Numbered from the stretch's first letter, positions 52,655-62,489 are shown. The stretch: DNA of 64,000 nucleotides from Desulfobacter hydrogenophilus (GCF_004319545.1 NZ_CP036313.1:569501-633500); one strand, 5' to 3'. Made by a program: numbers and translations. Notes: generated by a model not told the origin, from the letters alone.

Positions 52655-53367
52655 TGGAAAATGAACTCATCATACACAACGTAAGCAAAACCAGTGCAAC
52701 AGGCAGCTATATTTTAAACAACATTAACCTTGCTCTGCCCCGGGGCAGCCGGCTGTCTGTGCTCGGCCCATCGGGCAGCGGGAAAACCACACTGTTACGC
52801 ATGATTGCAGGGCTTGATACGCCGGACTCAGGCGATATCCGGTTCAATGGCGTCTCCATCCTGGATCTGCCCCCGCACAAGCGCAACTTTGGGATGATGT
52901 TCCAGGACTATGCCCTTTTTCCCCACCTGGATGTGTTTGCCAACATTGCATTTGGCCTGAAAATGAAGGGCATGTCCAAACGTGATCAGGCACCAATTGT
53001 GGAACAGATGCTTTCGCTGACCAATCTTAAAGGGTTTGAAAACAGAAAAGTCGATGAACTGTCCGGAGGCGAACGCCAACGGGTGGCCCTGGCAAGAACC
53101 CTTGCCCCGGGCCCCAGGCTGCTCATGCTGGACGAGCCCTTAAGTGCACTGGACCGGGTCTTGCGAAAACACCTGCTGGACCAGCTCACCCAAATTTTAT
53201 CCCGACTGCACATCACCACCATCTTTGTCACCCATGATCACGAAGAAGCCTTTGCCGCAGGCGCTCAAATTATCCTGATGAACCAGGGCAAAATTGTCCA
53301 GCAGGGCAGTCCCGACCAGCTGATTCATCATCCGGTCAACGACTGGATCAAATCGTTCATGGCCTGA
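52654..53367 (+). CDS. thiQ: Thiamine ABC transporter ATP-binding protein (ThiQ-like)
   Basis: 237 residues, short because it lacks the C-terminal regulatory domain of larger importer ATPases. Walker A GPSGSGKTTLLRMIAG near 37-52, Q-loop MMFQDYALFPHL, signature LSGGERQRVALARTLA and Walker B LLMLDEPLSALDR are all intact. It powers the ThiBP importer and is the last gene of that operon. Confidence 0.88.
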   Translation: MENELIIHNVSKTSATGSYILNNINLALPRGSRLSVLGPSGSGKTTLLRMIAGLDTPDSGDIRFNGVSILDLPPHKRNFGMMFQDYALFPHLDVFANIAFGLKMKGMSKRDQAPIVEQMLSLTNLKGFENRKVDELSGGERQRVALARTLAPGPRLLMLDEPLSALDRVLRKHLLDQLTQILSRLHITTIFVTHDHEEAFAAGAQIILMNQGKIVQQGSPDQLIHHPVNDWIKSFMA

Positions 53368-53403
53368 ACGTTTGTTGTCCCCCGCCCTAATCGGGAATAG
53401 AGC

Positions 53404-54390
53404 CTAATAAAAAAAGAGAATCCAGGCCAGGACCAATATTCTGGATAAAAGCGCAAACATCATGGTTATAACACAAATAGCACTGCCGTTACGCCCTCCG
53501 TAAATAGCGATATACCGGGGCAAAGTCCGGCGCAGGCGGGTAACCGGTATCATAATAAGACCGCCGGCGATCAGAGCTGTGATCGCCTCATAGCCGCTGA
53601 TGCTGTTCTGGGTCAAAAGGGTTGACATGTAGCTGATCCCCGCAACCGGACTGAATATATAGGTGGTGAGCGGGCCAATTACGGCCGGGGACAAACTAAG
53701 GGCGGAAGTCAAAGGGGCGATCCCCGACTCTACCCAGGAGAGCATTCCCGACTCGGTCAGCACTTGAACCAGCAGGGTCACAACAGCCAGCACCCCCATC
53801 ATTTTGAAAAACATCTTTTTCCGGGCATGCCAGGCGTCTTTCAAAAGCCGGGTAAAACTGCGGTTAAGGCAATTGGCATCGTCCGGTGCGCATTCATAAG
53901 CCGAAAACGGATCCGCCTCGATTTCCAACGGTTGTCTGCCATTGCCCCGGGCCCTTCCACGGACAAGTACATAGCAAAGTTTCAGCACGCCGGTAAGCCA
54001 GAAGGCGGTAATATAAATCATGGCCAGACGGGCACCGAGCAGAGGCAAAACAATGGGCAGCTGAAAGGTCAGGGTCTCCTTGAGATGAAAGGGCACCGTA
54101 TTGAGGATGCCAGTCAGCCTTAGCTCACGGTCATCCAGGCGTCCGTCCGCATGGAATTGGGCTGCCATGGTGTGGGCCGCGATCATGGAACCGACTGCTG
54201 CCAAAAAACAAACCGCCGTCTCGGCCGGTAAACGGGCGGCCCTTGCCACAGGCTTTCCAACAGGTTTCAGGTAGCGCATCAGCCCCATCTGCATGAACAG
54301 CTCCACCCCGAAAAGGCTAATAAACATTATCGAACCCATCCGAAATACCAGAGCCGCCGTAAACTCAATTGAAGATAATAAAATTTCCAT
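53404..54390 (-). CDS. Nucleoside-recognition (GATE) domain membrane protein
   Basis: 328 residues with eight or so membrane helices. Two GATE-like halves are visible: one around AAVGSMIAAHTMAAQFHADG and a second around PLTTYIFSPVAGISYMSTLL. Proteins of this group resemble the spore maturation SpmA/SpmB and FeoB gate regions; their substrate is unknown. It stands alone on the minus strand, convergent with the thiamine operon (36-bp gap). Confidence 0.75.
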   Translation of the reverse strand: MEILLSSIEFTAALVFRMGSIMFISLFGVELFMQMGLMRYLKPVGKPVARAARLPAETAVCFLAAVGSMIAAHTMAAQFHADGRLDDRELRLTGILNTVPFHLKETLTFQLPIVLPLLGARLAMIYITAFWLTGVLKLCYVLVRGRARGNGRQPLEIEADPFSAYECAPDDANCLNRSFTRLLKDAWHARKKMFFKMMGVLAVVTLLVQVLTESGMLSWVESGIAPLTSALSLSPAVIGPLTTYIFSPVAGISYMSTLLTQNSISGYEAITALIAGGLIMIPVTRLRRTLPRYIAIYGGRNGSAICVITMMFALLSRILVLAWILFFY

Positions 54391-54515
54391 GTATAGCTAG
54401 TCGCTAACTCATTCAGGTGCTACAATGACAAACTCGCATCTTTTGTCCCTCGAACGCCCTGCATAAATATGCAACGGCAATCAAAGAGAAACCAAGCCCT
54501 GGCCTGTATTGTAGA

Positions 54516-55799
54516 TTATTTTATCAGGCTTGCTTCAAGACCAAGCCCGTAAGCCACACTGGTGAAAGCGTCGGCGGTTTTAATCTTATCTGCACCCAAC
54601 CGGGACTCAAATATGGCTCTGATCAGCGGGATATATGAAGATCCGCCGGTCAGAAACACCGCGTTGACCTGTTCAGGCCCGATTCCGGCATTGGCAAGGG
54701 TATCTGCCACGCAGGTGTCTATCTTTACAACCAGATCCTGGATCATATCTTCAAATGCAGGTCTTGTTACAAGCTCTTCAATGACGATGCCGTAATCCTT
54801 GAAAATTACGCTTGCGTCATCATGCTCGGACAGGCGGCATTTTGCGGACTCAATGGCCCTAAATAACAGATATCCATAGTTATCGCTGATCAAACGTTCC
54901 AGGTTTTCCAGCAGGCGTTTGTCCCGAAGTCCTGCGCACACCTTGAGTTCTTTTATACTCCCAAGGGTTTGGGGACGCCGAAGCCATGGGATACGGTGCC
55001 ACTGCATCAAATGGCTCAAAACCAACGGGGACAGTCCCGTAAAATTATCACTGAACATGGATTTGACTTTAACATCCGTGCCATAGTATTTTGCCACTTT
55101 ATGGCGCATGATCAGGGAATCAAAATTATCCCCGCCGATATAAAGCCCGCCAACGGAAAGTATGTCCTTTTCCCTGTCCCCGGCGTGGGGCGAATTACCC
55201 ACTTTAAGCACAGTGAAATCAGAACTGCCTGCACCAAAGTCGCCCACCAACACAATCTGTTCCCGGTTTGGGGGCAGGCTATCCTCATAGGCCCGGGCAG
55301 CGGCAACCGGCTCCATCTGCAGGAGAACCTCCTTGAACCCGGCAATTTGCGCTGCCTTTATCAGCCGCTGGGTCGCGGTGCGTTCCCGTTCCCCATCCAT
55401 TGAAAAAACAACCGGACGACCAAGTACAACCTGGTCTACATCCCGGCCGACAATAGCCTCCCCCCGCTCCTTCATCGTCTTAAGCAGATAACCAATCAGC
55501 TCTTCTATGGTGTAATTTTTACCGTAGACATTTGTTTTTTGAAAGGAAATGTCCGATAAAAAAGATTTAATCGACTGCATGTACCGGCCTTCGGCACCGT
55601 TCTCGATATATTGTTTAACCCCTTCATAGCCCACAAAGGACAAATTCTGTCCCTCTTCCTTTATAAAATAAAGAATGGATTTCAAAGAATTTGAAAGGGG
55701 ATTACCCGGATCGATATCCAAAAGCTGTACCTGACCGTCAACACTTGCAGCCAAGGCAGAGTTGGAGGTGCCGAAATCAATGCCAAATGTAGGGGACAT
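54516..55799 (-). CDS. Hsp70-family protein, YegD-like
   Basis: 427 residues consisting mainly of an actin-like ATPase domain: FGIDFGTSNSALAAS (phosphate 1), VLVGDFGAGSSDFTVL (phosphate 2) and VFLTGGSSYIPLIRAI (adenosine motif). The normal DnaK substrate-binding domain is absent, as in E. coli YegD, so it may be a regulatory or specialised chaperone. No DnaJ or GrpE gene is near. A 111-bp gap separates it from the TPR lipoprotein gene, so it may or may not belong to that operon. Confidence 0.87.
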   Translation of the reverse strand: MSPTFGIDFGTSNSALAASVDGQVQLLDIDPGNPLSNSLKSILYFIKEEGQNLSFVGYEGVKQYIENGAEGRYMQSIKSFLSDISFQKTNVYGKNYTIEELIGYLLKTMKERGEAIVGRDVDQVVLGRPVVFSMDGERERTATQRLIKAAQIAGFKEVLLQMEPVAAARAYEDSLPPNREQIVLVGDFGAGSSDFTVLKVGNSPHAGDREKDILSVGGLYIGGDNFDSLIMRHKVAKYYGTDVKVKSMFSDNFTGLSPLVLSHLMQWHRIPWLRRPQTLGSIKELKVCAGLRDKRLLENLERLISDNYGYLLFRAIESAKCRLSEHDDASVIFKDYGIVIEELVTRPAFEDMIQDLVVKIDTCVADTLANAGIGPEQVNAVFLTGGSSYIPLIRAIFESRLGADKIKTADAFTSVAYGLGLEASLIK

Positions 55800-55910
55800 A
55801 CGCGTTCCTGAGAGTGTCCCGGCAATACCGAGACCATTAACGGTTAAAAAAACAAACCGATATATTTACAGGATTATGGCATAAATTAAAAGTCCCAATC
55901 GTCATTATTT

Positions 55911-56414
55911 TTAGTTGTAGCGACCCTGGGCTTTACGAAGAAGTGCTGCGTTTTTTTCCCTTACGTCCGGATACGCAGCCGATAGGCTGTTGGACTTTTG
56001 GGCCAGGGAAACCGCCTGGACAATGTTTCCCTGGTCAAACTGGGCCCTTGCCATCAGGTGCCAGACCAGTGGGTCCTGACCATCAATGTACAATGCCTGC
56101 TCCAAAGTAGAAAAGGCAAGCTGGGGCTGCCTTTTTTTAAGTTGACTTTCAGCATTCTTGATCATCCGGGTCAGTGCCTTGGGCCTGGGACGTTGAACCG
56201 GGCGAACAGCAGACAAAAGTGGATTCTGGTCGTCCCCGCTATCCGCAACGGCCGAACCATCGGGCACAGTACTTTGAGCCGGTACAGACCCGCCGATTTC
56301 AGGCACGGACTCAGGGGGCAGATGGGACTGGGGCATGGAAACAGGTCTTTTTTGCGCACAGGCGGATAAAACGAAAAGGGCCATGACAAGAAGATAAAAA
56401 CAAAAATTTTTCAT
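55911..56414 (-). CDS. TPR-containing lipoprotein downstream of PBP1b
   Basis: 167 residues. The signal peptide ends in LSACAQKRP (lipidated cysteine near 19). A proline- and serine-rich linker leads to a C-terminal TPR-like helical region (about 85-165, AFSTLEQALYIDGQDPLVWH). It overlaps the PBP1b gene by 4 bp (ATGA) and is therefore translationally coupled to it. By position it may act as an outer-membrane lipoprotein partner of PBP1b, analogous to LpoB or CpoB, but sequence similarity to those is not evident. Confidence 0.8.
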   Translation of the reverse strand: MKNFCFYLLVMALFVLSACAQKRPVSMPQSHLPPESVPEIGGSVPAQSTVPDGSAVADSGDDQNPLLSAVRPVQRPRPKALTRMIKNAESQLKKRQPQLAFSTLEQALYIDGQDPLVWHLMARAQFDQGNIVQAVSLAQKSNSLSAAYPDVREKNAALLRKAQGRYN

Positions 56415-58711
56415 TTAAATACATCCTTGAGCCAGTCAATAAGATATCGTGGCTTTTTTTTCTGCACAGGTTGTTTGTCAGGCCCGAAATCTGCCGGAGT
56501 CGGGGGAGCGACGTCAGGAACGGGATCAGAAACAACAGGGGCAGACCCGCGGATAAAAGGCACGGCAAGGGCGCCGGGCGCATTGTTATTGGCACGAAGT
56601 CCGGTTTGGGGATTGATAACCGCCCACTCAATATTTTCCGGTGGGGTCAGGACCAGTGGCGTATTAGGGATCTGTGCCATCATCCGGCCAAAAACCTGCA
56701 TGGCACCGGAAGCCCCGGTGAGCCCTGTGGACTTGTTGTCATCCCTGCCTACCCAGACCACGGCCAGGCGATTTCCGGAAAACCCGGCAAACCAGGTATC
56801 CCGCAGATCATTGGTGGTTCCGGTCTTTCCGGCAATGCCCAAATCCGGAGAGAGCCATCTGGACAAAGATCTGCCGGTACCTTCCCGGACCACAGCCTGA
56901 AGTGTTTTGTCCACCAGGAATACGGCGCCGGGATCCAAATGCTGTTCAATGCGCAACGGATAGCGCTGGAGCGTTTCCCCATCAGGGGTATACACGGCAT
57001 TTATGACCCGGGCCGGGGTGTAAAATCCCCCCGAGGCCAGGGTATGGTAAACTTGGGCAACCTGAACCGGGGTCATCTCAAAACTGCCTAGAAGCATTGC
57101 AGGCACAAACGGTGCAGACGGCTTAAATCCCAACTGTCCCATGGTTGCAAAAACAGTTTCCAACCCAAGGGCCATGCCAAGTTTGACCGTGGACGTATTG
57201 TAGGAGTGGACCAGGGCCTGGTACAAGGGCAATTCCCCATGAAATGTTTTATCATAATTCATGGGTCTCCAAAGACGGCCGCCACTTTTCAATGACACAG
57301 GCCCGTCATGGATCCGGGTCACCAGGGTATAATTTTCAGGTTGTTCCAATGCCGAAAGGTATACCGCAGGCTTCACCAGGGAGCCAATGGGACGCTTTGC
57401 ATCCAGGGCACGGTTAAACCCTTCATATTTAGGTTGCTTGCCCCCCACCAGGGCCTGAATCTCATTGGTGGCACAGGCCGTTACCACCACACCGGCCTGA
57501 AGCTTTGAATTTCTGCCCGCCATGAAATCGGCCACCCCCTTTTCCGCAGCTAACTGTACCAAAGGATCCAAGGGGGTGAAAATACGCAGCCCCATGGTTT
57601 TTAAATCTTTTTCACGGTATTCCTTGAGCAACCTGCGCTTAACCAAATCCAGGTAAAAGGGAAACCGCCATTGCCGGGGTACCGGAATCACGTTCAGGGG
57701 CCGGCCAAGTGACTTAGTCAGATTGGGGGATGGAATCAATCCCTGGTCTGCCATGAGACCAAGTACGGTGTTTCGCCGGGCCGTGGCCCGGTCCGGATGA
57801 ACCCTTGGATTGTAGACGGACGGTCCTTTAAGCATGCCCACCAAAAGAGCCGTTTCTTCGGGAGAAAGTAGCCCCAGAGACTTGCCAAAGTAAAACTGAG
57901 CCCCTAATCCAAACCCGTGTATGGCCCTGGCACCGTCCTGTCCTAGATAAACTTCGTTAATATAGGCTTCAAGAATTTCCTCCTTGGTAAATTGGCGCTC
58001 AATGGCTGCCGCGACAAACGCTTCGCTGATTTTTCGCTTAAATGTTTTTTCAGGAGAAAGAAAAAAATTTTTTGCCAATTGCTGGGTCAGGGTACTGGCA
58101 CCCTGGGTAAACTGCCCCTCGCGGATATTGACCACAATGGCCCGGAAAATGGACTTAAAATCAATACCATAATGGGAATAAAAATTTTTATCCTCCACGG
58201 CAACAATGGTCTTTTTAAGTAGAGCCGGGATATCTTCAGTCGTAACAAGGACACGGTCTTCCATGGAAGACGGGTAAAACTGCCCGATCAGAACCGGGTC
58301 CAACTGTTCCATGTCAGCGGTGCTGCCTAATGATTTAAGCCGGGTGACGCGGCTGCGGGAGATGGTGAGTTCTATGCGCCGCATGGGACGACGCTGGTCA
58401 CCAAAATTAAAGGGTCGGCAATTGAGAATAAATCGGCCCTGGTACCGGGTGTAAGTGCCCGGTACCGTCAGCTGTGCCTGGGTTGAAACTTTTCGGTATC
58501 CCAGCAGGTCCAATTCCTGCCCAAGGGACTTGGCGGACAGCTGTAACCCTATGTAGAGGGTCATGGGGCGGGCATATACTTTGGCCGGCACATCCCACAA
58601 CCGGTCCTTGAAGCGCTCAGCCACCTGATGGTTGATCAGATATGCATAGCCCCCAAAGGCCATGCAGGCACATAAGAATAAAAAAATGACCAACCATCGC
58701 AACAATTTCAT
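56411..58711 (-). CDS. mrcB: Penicillin-binding protein 1B, bifunctional
   Basis: 766 residues. One membrane anchor (about 5-27), a UB2H-like segment (about 42-110), the GT51 glycosyltransferase with catalytic Glu in VEDKNFYSHYG near 173 and QGASTLTQQLAKN, and the transpeptidase with SLVKP (active Ser near 444), SYN in VHSYNTSTVK and GKTGTTND. It polymerises and cross-links peptidoglycan in the periplasm. It starts 11 bp after the hemA stop, so cell-wall synthesis is linked here with a heme-biosynthesis operon. All catalytic residues are present. Confidence 0.93.
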   Translation of the reverse strand: MKLLRWLVIFLFLCACMAFGGYAYLINHQVAERFKDRLWDVPAKVYARPMTLYIGLQLSAKSLGQELDLLGYRKVSTQAQLTVPGTYTRYQGRFILNCRPFNFGDQRRPMRRIELTISRSRVTRLKSLGSTADMEQLDPVLIGQFYPSSMEDRVLVTTEDIPALLKKTIVAVEDKNFYSHYGIDFKSIFRAIVVNIREGQFTQGASTLTQQLAKNFFLSPEKTFKRKISEAFVAAAIERQFTKEEILEAYINEVYLGQDGARAIHGFGLGAQFYFGKSLGLLSPEETALLVGMLKGPSVYNPRVHPDRATARRNTVLGLMADQGLIPSPNLTKSLGRPLNVIPVPRQWRFPFYLDLVKRRLLKEYREKDLKTMGLRIFTPLDPLVQLAAEKGVADFMAGRNSKLQAGVVVTACATNEIQALVGGKQPKYEGFNRALDAKRPIGSLVKPAVYLSALEQPENYTLVTRIHDGPVSLKSGGRLWRPMNYDKTFHGELPLYQALVHSYNTSTVKLGMALGLETVFATMGQLGFKPSAPFVPAMLLGSFEMTPVQVAQVYHTLASGGFYTPARVINAVYTPDGETLQRYPLRIEQHLDPGAVFLVDKTLQAVVREGTGRSLSRWLSPDLGIAGKTGTTNDLRDTWFAGFSGNRLAVVWVGRDDNKSTGLTGASGAMQVFGRMMAQIPNTPLVLTPPENIEWAVINPQTGLRANNNAPGALAVPFIRGSAPVVSDPVPDVAPPTPADFGPDKQPVQKKKPRYLIDWLKDVFK

Positions 58712-58722
58712 TTAGAACACCT

Positions 58723-60018
58723 TCAATAATTGTGATCCGGGATGTCCAGATTAAACAGCTGCCGGGCTATATTCAAATACAAAGAATCGTCCCGGTGATC
58801 ACCGGTGTTACGCAAAAACAAAATGGGATCATGGATGGCACGGGACGCAATGGCCTTGGTCATCCTGCGAATGGACTCGACATCATCCTTTGACAAATGG
58901 CGCAGACCGGCCAGGGTTTTCTCACATTCGAGATTCACAATGTCAGTCATTTTGCGGTTGATGGCCTTGATGGTAGGCACCACGGCCAATTCATCCAGCC
59001 ATCGGCGGAAAGCCAGCAAAGCCTCCTCCACAAACCGTTGCGCCATTATGGTCTCCTGTGCACGCTGACTGATATTTGTTTCAACAATATTTCTCAAATC
59101 GTCAATATCATAAACATAAACATTGGAGATTTTATTGATCCGGGGGTCAATATCCCTGGGCACGGCAATATCAATGAAAAACAGGGTCTTGTGCTGCCGT
59201 TTTTTCATGATGCCCTTGACCTGGTCACGGGTTAATACATAATCCGTGGCCCCGGTGGAACTGATAATGATATCCACGTCGGCCAGTACGGATTCCCGTT
59301 CCTCATACTGAACAGCCTGGCCGTTGAACTTACGGGCCAGTTCCAAGGCATTTTTAAATGTGCGGTTGGCCACCACAATCTTTTCCACCTGGTGGGTCAT
59401 AAGGTGTTCAACAGCCAATTCCGCCATCTCACCAGCCCCGATGAGCATAACGCTTTTGGTGGCAAGATCGGCAAAAATTTTATGGGCGAGTTCAATGGCG
59501 GCATAGGAAATAGAAACGGCATTATCACCAATACCGGTCTGTTTTCTCACCCGCTTTGCCACGGAAAAGGATTTATGCATCAGGCGATTGAGCAAGACCC
59601 CTGTAGTACCGACACGTAAGGCAGTTTTATAGGCCTTTTTCACCTGTCCCAGAATTTGGGGTTCCCCCACCACCATGGAATCAAGACTTGCCGCCACGCA
59701 AAACAGATGCCGGATAGCATCGTCATCGGTATGGATGTATAGGGATGGCTTGAATTCTGAAACAGGTAACTGCTTGAGTTCAGAAATAAATGCCAGTACA
59801 GCATCAACTCTGTCTATGTTGTTCACATCGCTGTTTTTTGGAATATATAAAAATTCCAGACGATTGCAGGTGGAAAAAACCAGGCCTTCCTTGATACCCG
59901 AGTCCTGTTTTATAAATTCCAGGGCGGTTTCAATCTGTTCCTGGGAAAAAGACAATTTTTCCCGAAGTTCCACAGGCGCGGTCTTATGGCTAGCACCAAT
60001 CAGAATTATCTTTGGCAT
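58723..60018 (-). CDS. hemA: Glutamyl-tRNA reductase
   Basis: 431 residues. It reduces glutamyl-tRNA(Glu) to glutamate-1-semialdehyde, the first committed step of tetrapyrrole synthesis. GASHKTAPVELREKLSF is the family N-terminus, STCNRLEF has the catalytic cysteine near 51, and VVGEPQILGQVKKAY and SVMLIGAGEMAELAVEHL (NADPH site) are conserved. It follows ccsA and the siroheme synthase gene in one run, an arrangement common in deltaproteobacteria. Confidence 0.96.
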   Translation of the reverse strand: MPKIILIGASHKTAPVELREKLSFSQEQIETALEFIKQDSGIKEGLVFSTCNRLEFLYIPKNSDVNNIDRVDAVLAFISELKQLPVSEFKPSLYIHTDDDAIRHLFCVAASLDSMVVGEPQILGQVKKAYKTALRVGTTGVLLNRLMHKSFSVAKRVRKQTGIGDNAVSISYAAIELAHKIFADLATKSVMLIGAGEMAELAVEHLMTHQVEKIVVANRTFKNALELARKFNGQAVQYEERESVLADVDIIISSTGATDYVLTRDQVKGIMKKRQHKTLFFIDIAVPRDIDPRINKISNVYVYDIDDLRNIVETNISQRAQETIMAQRFVEEALLAFRRWLDELAVVPTIKAINRKMTDIVNLECEKTLAGLRHLSKDDVESIRRMTKAIASRAIHDPILFLRNTGDHRDDSLYLNIARQLFNLDIPDHNY

Positions 60019-60023
60019 AATGG

Positions 60024-60038
60024 GTTAATCTGCGTCCT
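60024..60038. repeat. Possible element-end fragment between hemA and ccsA
   Basis: TTAATCTGCGTCCT matches the MITE-like end TTAATCTGCGGTCCT except for one missing base. It fills most of the 24-bp gap between ccsA and hemA. One short match could be chance. Confidence 0.25.
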
Positions 60039-60042
60039 GTTC

Positions 60043-60876
60043 TTATTGGGTAAACCCCTGGTGATGCCCGCCAAGGAAGAAATTCACCCCCAGGAAGGTA
60101 AAAATTAATATGATAAAGCCAATCACGGACATGATTGCGGAGTTACGCCCCCGCCAGCCCGAATAGAGCCGCAGGTGCAAAAGGGCCGCATACACCAGCC
60201 AGGCACCCAGGGAAAACACTTCTTTTACATCCCATTGCCAGAAATTGCCCCACGCGGACCTGGCATAAATCAAACCGGTGACAAGCCCAAAGGTAAGCAA
60301 CGCAAACCCTGTAGTAATACAGGTATAGGACACGGCATCCAAAAAATCCAAAGACGGCAGCCGTTTGAAAAAGAACCCCGGACTTTTGCCTTTGATGCCC
60401 TGCTCTTGAAGCAGATAAAGAATACCGGCACCACAGGCCAGGGCCAGCATGGCCTCCCCACTGAAGATGAGTATAATATGCCCGAAAAAGAAAATGCCCT
60501 TGTATATCTTATCCGGGGCCTTGGCGACCTCGGGCAGAAAAAGGGACGCAAGCATCAGGACACTGATCATGGCCGTGGCATACACACCAAGAATTTTTAA
60601 ACGGAACCGGTACTGCGTATAAATGAACATGGCAGCAAGGGACAGGCCTGCCATGGACAGGCTCTGGGCAAGGGTATAGATAGGCAGCCCGCCAAGTGCC
60701 GCACTTTGCAGAACAATGGCAAACAGATGAACCACGGCCCCGATGCCCAGCGCGCCTAAGGCGGTCTGCTGGATCCGATTTTTCTGGTGAAACAGATAAC
60801 AAAAATACCCGGCTGTACTGATCAGGTAAAAAAACGTTGCACACTGCAAAAGGATAAAAGGAATATTCATGAACAT
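60043..60876 (-). CDS. ccsA: Cytochrome c assembly protein CcsA/HemX-type
   Basis: About 277 residues with eight predicted membrane helices. WGNFWQWDVKEVFSLGAWLV is the tryptophan-rich heme-handling motif of the CcmC/CcsA/ResC superfamily, and conserved histidines occur in the flanking helices. It may handle heme for c-type cytochromes (system II) or act as HemX near hemA; the two roles cannot be separated here. ATG 60876 overlaps the siroheme synthase stop (TGATG); a GTG one codon upstream is possible. Confidence 0.85.
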   Translation of the reverse strand: MFMNIPFILLQCATFFYLISTAGYFCYLFHQKNRIQQTALGALGIGAVVHLFAIVLQSAALGGLPIYTLAQSLSMAGLSLAAMFIYTQYRFRLKILGVYATAMISVLMLASLFLPEVAKAPDKIYKGIFFFGHIILIFSGEAMLALACGAGILYLLQEQGIKGKSPGFFFKRLPSLDFLDAVSYTCITTGFALLTFGLVTGLIYARSAWGNFWQWDVKEVFSLGAWLVYAALLHLRLYSGWRGRNSAIMSVIGFIILIFTFLGVNFFLGGHHQGFTQ

Positions 60877-61550
60877 CACAACTCCCTGGTACCGAAATCG
60901 GGCATAAGCCGATCCAGACTGAAGCCGTCACCTATGACCTTGGCAAGCACGGCATCAATCTGCCGGGTTTGCCCTGCGGCAATCTTTTCAGGCAAATTAG
61001 CATCAAGCAAGGCACAAAAAATTTTGCGGTGCCCCTTGGGGTCATGTCCCCGTTCCAGCAAAATGGCTCTGATACTGCCTAAAAGGGCTGTAAGTATACC
61101 ATATTCAGGACCGAAACGTGCTTCAAGCGCCATGCGCAGGCGTCTTGAAAGTGCCGGACTTGCCCCGCAGGTAGATACGGCAAATAACAGATCGCCTCTG
61201 TCCACTACCGCCGGCAAAATAAAATCCCCTTTGTCCCGGCCGTCAGCAATATTGCACAATATATTTTTCTTTTGGGCAGCCTGTCGTATCCTGGCATTTA
61301 ACTGCATATTATCTGTGGCGGCAAAAGCCAGGCTCATGCCGTCCAGATCCGAATCCTCAAATTTTTTTTCTTTTAAAGTGACGGCGGAAAACGGCGTATT
61401 TGACAATTCTTCTGAAAAACCAAAGCTGACCACGATCACCCGGGCTCCCGCCCGGACAAGACCAAACGCCTTTCTTGTTCCCACAGCCCCACCGCCGACC
61501 ACAAGGCACTCTCTGTCTTTAACATCTAAAAAAATCGGATAATAATCCAT
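60876..61550 (-). CDS. Precorrin-2 dehydrogenase / sirohydrochlorin ferrochelatase (CysG N-terminal type)
   Basis: About 224 residues. YYPIFLDVKDRECLVVGGGAVGTRK opens the NAD-binding domain, and GDFILPAVVDRGDLLFAVST and CGASPALSRRLRMALEARFG match the Met8p/CysG-N central and dimerisation domains. It converts precorrin-2 to sirohydrochlorin or siroheme, the cofactor of dissimilatory sulfite reductase. The frame is open to 61619, but MDYYPIFLD is the family start and has AAGGG eight bases upstream. It is the first gene of the run siroheme synthase, ccsA, hemA, mrcB, TPR lipoprotein. Confidence 0.88.
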   Translation of the reverse strand: MDYYPIFLDVKDRECLVVGGGAVGTRKAFGLVRAGARVIVVSFGFSEELSNTPFSAVTLKEKKFEDSDLDGMSLAFAATDNMQLNARIRQAAQKKNILCNIADGRDKGDFILPAVVDRGDLLFAVSTCGASPALSRRLRMALEARFGPEYGILTALLGSIRAILLERGHDPKGHRKIFCALLDANLPEKIAAGQTRQIDAVLAKVIGDGFSLDRLMPDFGTREL

Positions 61551-61643
61551 CACTTCATCCCTTATCTGCCCTTGTTTGAGCAGGGCGTTTAATATATATT
61601 GCCTGTTAGTTTTTTTCAATCTTTATCATTATAAGGTTATGCT

Positions 61644-62489
61644 GTGATTATCGATTCTCATACCCACCTTTTTTCCCGGGAAGTTGCAGATGACAGGACC
61701 CCGTTCTTTGACAACGAACCTGAATTTACGCTTTTATATAATTCCCCAAAGTCAAAAATTGCAACGGTGTCTCAACTGATAGACACCATGGATCAACATG
61801 AGGTGGATATCTCCATTCTTTCAGGATTTCCATGGCGCAATCCCGACTACACAAAAAAGAATAATGATGCGATAATTGAGGCGGTCACCGCCCACCCGAA
61901 GCGGTTGCGGGGTCTGGCCTGTTTTGATCTGTCCTGGGACGGTGCGGCAAAAGAAGCTGAACGCTGTATTGATGCAGGGCTTTCCGGGGTGGGGGAACTG
62001 GCCTTTTATCTGTCCGGCATTGATGATAGTGCCCTCCGGCTTATGCAACCTGTGATGGACGTTCTCAAAGGCAAGGGTAATTTACCGTGTATGATCCATA
62101 CCAATGAACCTTTGGGCCACCACTATCCGGGAAAAACCCCTGTGACTCTTGAGCAGATTGATAATCTGGCCCGAACCTTTTCAGACAACAAAATCATTCT
62201 GGCTCACTGGGGCGGCGGTATCTTTTTTTATCACATCATGAAAAAACAGATGAAAGAACGGCTTAAAAATATCTGGTATGATACGGCTGCGTCCGTATTT
62301 CTTTATGACCCACAAATCTACGATATGGCGCTCAAGGCCGGGGTCCTGGAAAAAATTCTGTTTGGCACGGATTATCCCCTGCTTACCCCTGACAGGTATT
62401 ATAGGGATATTGACCAGTCACAACTGACGTTGGAACAAAAAAGGATGGTGCTTGGAGAAAATGCCCGGGCCCTGTACCCGGACTTATGA
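61644..62489 (+). CDS. Amidohydrolase family protein (TIM-barrel metal hydrolase)
   Basis: 281 residues. MIIDSHTHLFSREVADD carries the HxH metal motif at the end of the first strand; IILAHWGGG has the later metal histidine and ILFGTDYPLLTP the catalytic Asp. This is the Amidohydro_2 type, which includes decarboxylases and lactonases; the reaction is not known. Start is GTG at 61644. It diverges from the siroheme synthase gene and overlaps the convergent PhoR-like gene by 6 bp. Confidence 0.88.
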   Translation: MIIDSHTHLFSREVADDRTPFFDNEPEFTLLYNSPKSKIATVSQLIDTMDQHEVDISILSGFPWRNPDYTKKNNDAIIEAVTAHPKRLRGLACFDLSWDGAAKEAERCIDAGLSGVGELAFYLSGIDDSALRLMQPVMDVLKGKGNLPCMIHTNEPLGHHYPGKTPVTLEQIDNLARTFSDNKIILAHWGGGIFFYHIMKKQMKERLKNIWYDTAASVFLYDPQIYDMALKAGVLEKILFGTDYPLLTPDRYYRDIDQSQLTLEQKRMVLGENARALYPDL

